Made by a program: the position numbers and the translations under genes. 64,000 nt of DNA from Micromonospora sp. C28SCA-DRY-2. GTDB lineage: Bacteria; Actinomycetota; Actinomycetes; Mycobacteriales; Micromonosporaceae. The notes under the pieces are model-generated. The model made no database searches, was not told the DNA's origin, and worked only from the letters and a program-made list of their open reading frames with translations. Each line of letters begins with the position of its first letter. The first letter of the stretch is position 1. Shown here in pieces: positions 61,925-64,000 of the stretch. The DNA lies in contig NZ_JAUMKD010000002.1 of NCBI RefSeq assembly GCF_030519475.1, positions 1,080,607 to 1,144,606 on the forward strand, in the 5' to 3' direction.

Positions 61925-63226
61925 ATGACCGCCGTTCCCGCCGCCGCCGACCAGCCGGCCCTGGCCCCGACCATCTCCCGCCAGCTCTTCATCGACTCCG
62001 GGTACGTCCTGCTCGGTCTCCCGCTCGCGCTGGCCAGCTTCGTGGTGCTCATCGTGGGCCTCGCCGCCGGCCTCGGGCTGGTGGTGACCGTGATCGGCCT
62101 GCCCATCCTCAGCGGCACCCTCTACGCGGCCCGCGGGCTGGCCGACATCGAGCGGCTGCGGCTGCCCGCCGTGCTGCGACAGGCGCGGATCCGGCCGCAG
62201 TACCGGCTCGCCGAGCCCGGCGCGAGCGCCTGGCGGCGGATCTTCGTGCCGATGGGCGACGCCCAGTCCTGGCTCGACCTGGCGCACGGCATCCTCAAGC
62301 TGGTGGTCGCCGTGATCGGCTTCGTGGTCACGCTGACCTGGTGGGCCGGCGCGGTCGCCGGCTCGCTCTACTGGGCGTACGACTGGGCGCTGCCGCACGG
62401 CGACCCGGAGGACGTCGAGCTCCCCCAGCTCCTCGGCCTCGGCGACTCGACCACCGCCCGGATCGGCCTGCACACCGCGATCGGGCTGTTCTTCCTGATC
62501 ACCCTGCCGATCGTGGTCCGCGGCTGCGCGCTGATGGAGGCCAGCTTCGGCCGGGCGATGCTCACCGGGGTGGCCGAGATGCGCAACCGGATCACCGTGC
62601 TGGAGGAGCAGAAGCGGGCCGCCGTGTCGGCCGAGGCGAGCGCGCTGCGCCGGCTGGAGCGGGACATCCACGACGGCCCGCAGCAACGCCTGGTCCGGCT
62701 GGCGATGGACCTGAGCCGGGCCCGCCAGCAGCTCGCCTCCGACCCGGAGGCGGCCGGGCGGACGCTGGACGAGGCGGTCGCCCAGACCCGCGAGACGCTC
62801 GCCGAGCTACGCGCGCTGTCCCGGGGCATCGCGCCGCCGATCCTGGTCGACCGCGGGCTGCCCAGCGCCCTCGCCGCGCTGGCCGGGCGCGGGCTGATCC
62901 CGATCGAGCTGCGGGTGGACCGGGACCTCGGCACGGCGGACGGCCGGCTCGACCCGGCGATGGAGAGCACGGCGTACTTCGTGGTGGCCGAGGCGCTGAC
63001 CAACGTCGCCAAGCACAGCCGGGCCACCGAGTGCCAGGTCACGGTGGCCCGGCAGGACCAGCGGCTGGTGGTGGCCGTGGGCGACGACGGCCAGGGCGGG
63101 GCGCACCTGGCCAAGGGGCACGGGCTGGTCGGCATCGCCGACCGGGTCCGCGCCGCCGGCGGCCGGCTGGACGTGATCAGCCCGGCCGGCGGCCCCACCG
63201 AGGTCCGCGCGGAACTCCCGCTGTGA
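61925..63226 (+). CDS. Sensor histidine kinase (HisKA_3/NarL-system type)
   Basis: A 433-aa membrane kinase. The N-terminal half carries a putative sensor domain of four membrane segments (about 25-205, including YVLLGLPLALASFVVLIVGLAAG and WWAGAVAGSLYWAY). The dimerisation/phospho-acceptor region is RLERDIHDGPQQRLVRLAMDL with the acceptor His, and the HATPase has EALTNVAKHS (N box) and VGDDGQGG with GLVGIADRV (G boxes). It pairs with the response regulator downstream. Start ATG at 61925. Confidence 0.93.
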   Translation: MTAVPAAADQPALAPTISRQLFIDSGYVLLGLPLALASFVVLIVGLAAGLGLVVTVIGLPILSGTLYAARGLADIERLRLPAVLRQARIRPQYRLAEPGASAWRRIFVPMGDAQSWLDLAHGILKLVVAVIGFVVTLTWWAGAVAGSLYWAYDWALPHGDPEDVELPQLLGLGDSTTARIGLHTAIGLFFLITLPIVVRGCALMEASFGRAMLTGVAEMRNRITVLEEQKRAAVSAEASALRRLERDIHDGPQQRLVRLAMDLSRARQQLASDPEAAGRTLDEAVAQTRETLAELRALSRGIAPPILVDRGLPSALAALAGRGLIPIELRVDRDLGTADGRLDPAMESTAYFVVAEALTNVAKHSRATECQVTVARQDQRLVVAVGDDGQGGAHLAKGHGLVGIADRVRAAGGRLDVISPAGGPTEVRAELPL

Positions 63227-63362
63227 GCCCGGTCGCTCCGTCCCCGGGTACGCCGTGCCTTCCGCCGCGGTCGGCGGGGTGCGGCAGGTCGGGGGTGGCG
63301 GACCGGCCGGCCGCACGGTGCTTCCTCGGGACGGTGGGGCGCACGTGGTAGACAACGACACC

Positions 63363-64000
63363 ATGCGGATCGTGATCGCGGACGACGCCGTCCTCCTGCG
63401 GGAGGGGCTGATCCGGCTGCTCAGCGAGCGGGGGCACGTGGTGGTGGCCGCGGTCGGCGACGGCGAGGCGCTGGTCGAGGCGGTGGTGGCCCACCGGCCC
63501 GACGTGTCGATCGTCGACGTCCGGATGCCGCCCTCGCACACCGACGAGGGGCTGCGCGCCGCGGTGGAGGCCCGGCGGCTGGTGCCGCGGACGCCGATCC
63601 TGGTGCTCTCCCAGTACGTCGAGGTCTCGTACGCCGACGACCTGCTCGCCACCACCGGGGCCGGCGGCGGCGGGATCGGCTACCTGCTCAAGGACCGGGT
63701 GGCCGCGATCGACGAGTTCCTCGACGCGCTGGACCGGGTGGCCGCCGGCGGCACGGTGCTCGACCCGGAGGTGGTCGGCCAGCTCTTCGCCCGGCGCCGC
63801 CGCGACGACCCGCTGCGCGAGCTGACCCCCCGGGAACGGGAGGTGCTCGGGCTGATGGCCGAGGGCCGCTCCAACACTGCCATCGCCCGGACCCTGGTGG
63901 TCAGCGACGGCGCGGTGGAGAAGCACGTCCGCAACATCTTCACCAAGCTCAACCTCCCCCCCGACACCGAACAACACCGCCGAGTCCTAGCCGTCCTCAC
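63363..64000 (+). CDS. NarL/LuxR-family response regulator, 3' end outside window
   Basis: 212 residues are visible. Receiver: MRIVIADDAVLLREGL with the acidic pair, acceptor Asp in VSIVDVRMPP, Ser in LVLSQY and Lys in YLLKDRV. Output: a GerE/LuxR helix-turn-helix, LTPREREVLGLMAEGRSNTAIARTLVVSDGAVEKHVRNIF. The frame continues to the window edge without a stop. A GTG at 63345 with GGTGGGG upstream is an alternative start. Partner of the kinase encoded 136 bases before it. Confidence 0.92.
   Translation, partial: MRIVIADDAVLLREGLIRLLSERGHVVVAAVGDGEALVEAVVAHRPDVSIVDVRMPPSHTDEGLRAAVEARRLVPRTPILVLSQYVEVSYADDLLATTGAGGGGIGYLLKDRVAAIDEFLDALDRVAAGGTVLDPEVVGQLFARRRRDDPLRELTPREREVLGLMAEGRSNTAIARTLVVSDGAVEKHVRNIFTKLNLPPDTEQHRRVLAVL

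Overview
This is high-GC actinobacterial chromosome, most likely Micromonospora or a close Micromonosporaceae relative. The grounds are overall base composition and codon use, frequent GTG/TTG starts, twin-arginine and lipoprotein secretion signals, a Rex-controlled rex-hemA-hemC-hemD-hemB operon, several actinobacterial kinase/regulator architectures and intergenic palindromes of the kind seen in that family. The genus is inference; no rRNA or tRNA gene was found in the window.

Layout. 0-5 kb: end of a branched-chain amino-acid-type ABC transporter operon, an SDR/ECF41 sigma factor pair with a candidate sigma-specific promoter, and a secreted glycerophosphodiester phosphodiesterase. 5-16 kb: TrkH/TrkA potassium uptake, a Ser/Thr kinase with an extracellular CBM2-like domain, a membrane spermidine-synthase-like protein, a secreted coiled-coil/M15-like cell-wall protein, and a translationally coupled four-gene signalling operon (receiver-PP2C, CHASE3-type histidine kinase, receiver, inositol-monophosphatase family). 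16-22 kb: a membrane M28 peptidase and a compact TetR regulon (TetR, DHA2 exporter, Tat-exported SRPBCC protein, small membrane protein) defined by four near-identical 18-bp operators.

22.0-29.7 kb is a foreign island. It is bounded by a 14-bp direct repeat that matches the 3' end of an Smr-domain gene. It holds an integrase remnant, an IS110-family element with a large hairpin that may be a bridge RNA, and three genes of visibly lower GC: a 733-aa nuclease with an Mrr-like N-terminus and a PIN-like C-terminus, a 5-cytosine DNA methyltransferase, and a DndB/DGQHR-like protein. These three look like a restriction-type defence system in an arrangement I do not recognise.

29.7-42 kb: Smr protein, TPR protein, polyphosphate-glucokinase-like kinase, ABC-F ATPase, DUF4177-like protein, a BON-methyltransferase fusion, then a LacI-controlled arabinan/arabinoxylan utilisation cluster (GH51 arabinofuranosidase, CUT1 ABC importer, GH43 lipoprotein). 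42-55.8 kb: a PadR/HAAS pair, a decayed sigma-factor tail, GH10-like secreted glycosidase, secreted phospholipase A2, a cyclase/NB-ARC/TPR signalling ATPase, FmdB zinc ribbon, membrane lytic transglycosylase, tandem GNAT, and a large ExeM/NucH extracellular nuclease. 55.8-64 kb: the haem operon and, divergently, a two-component pair whose response regulator runs off the window end.
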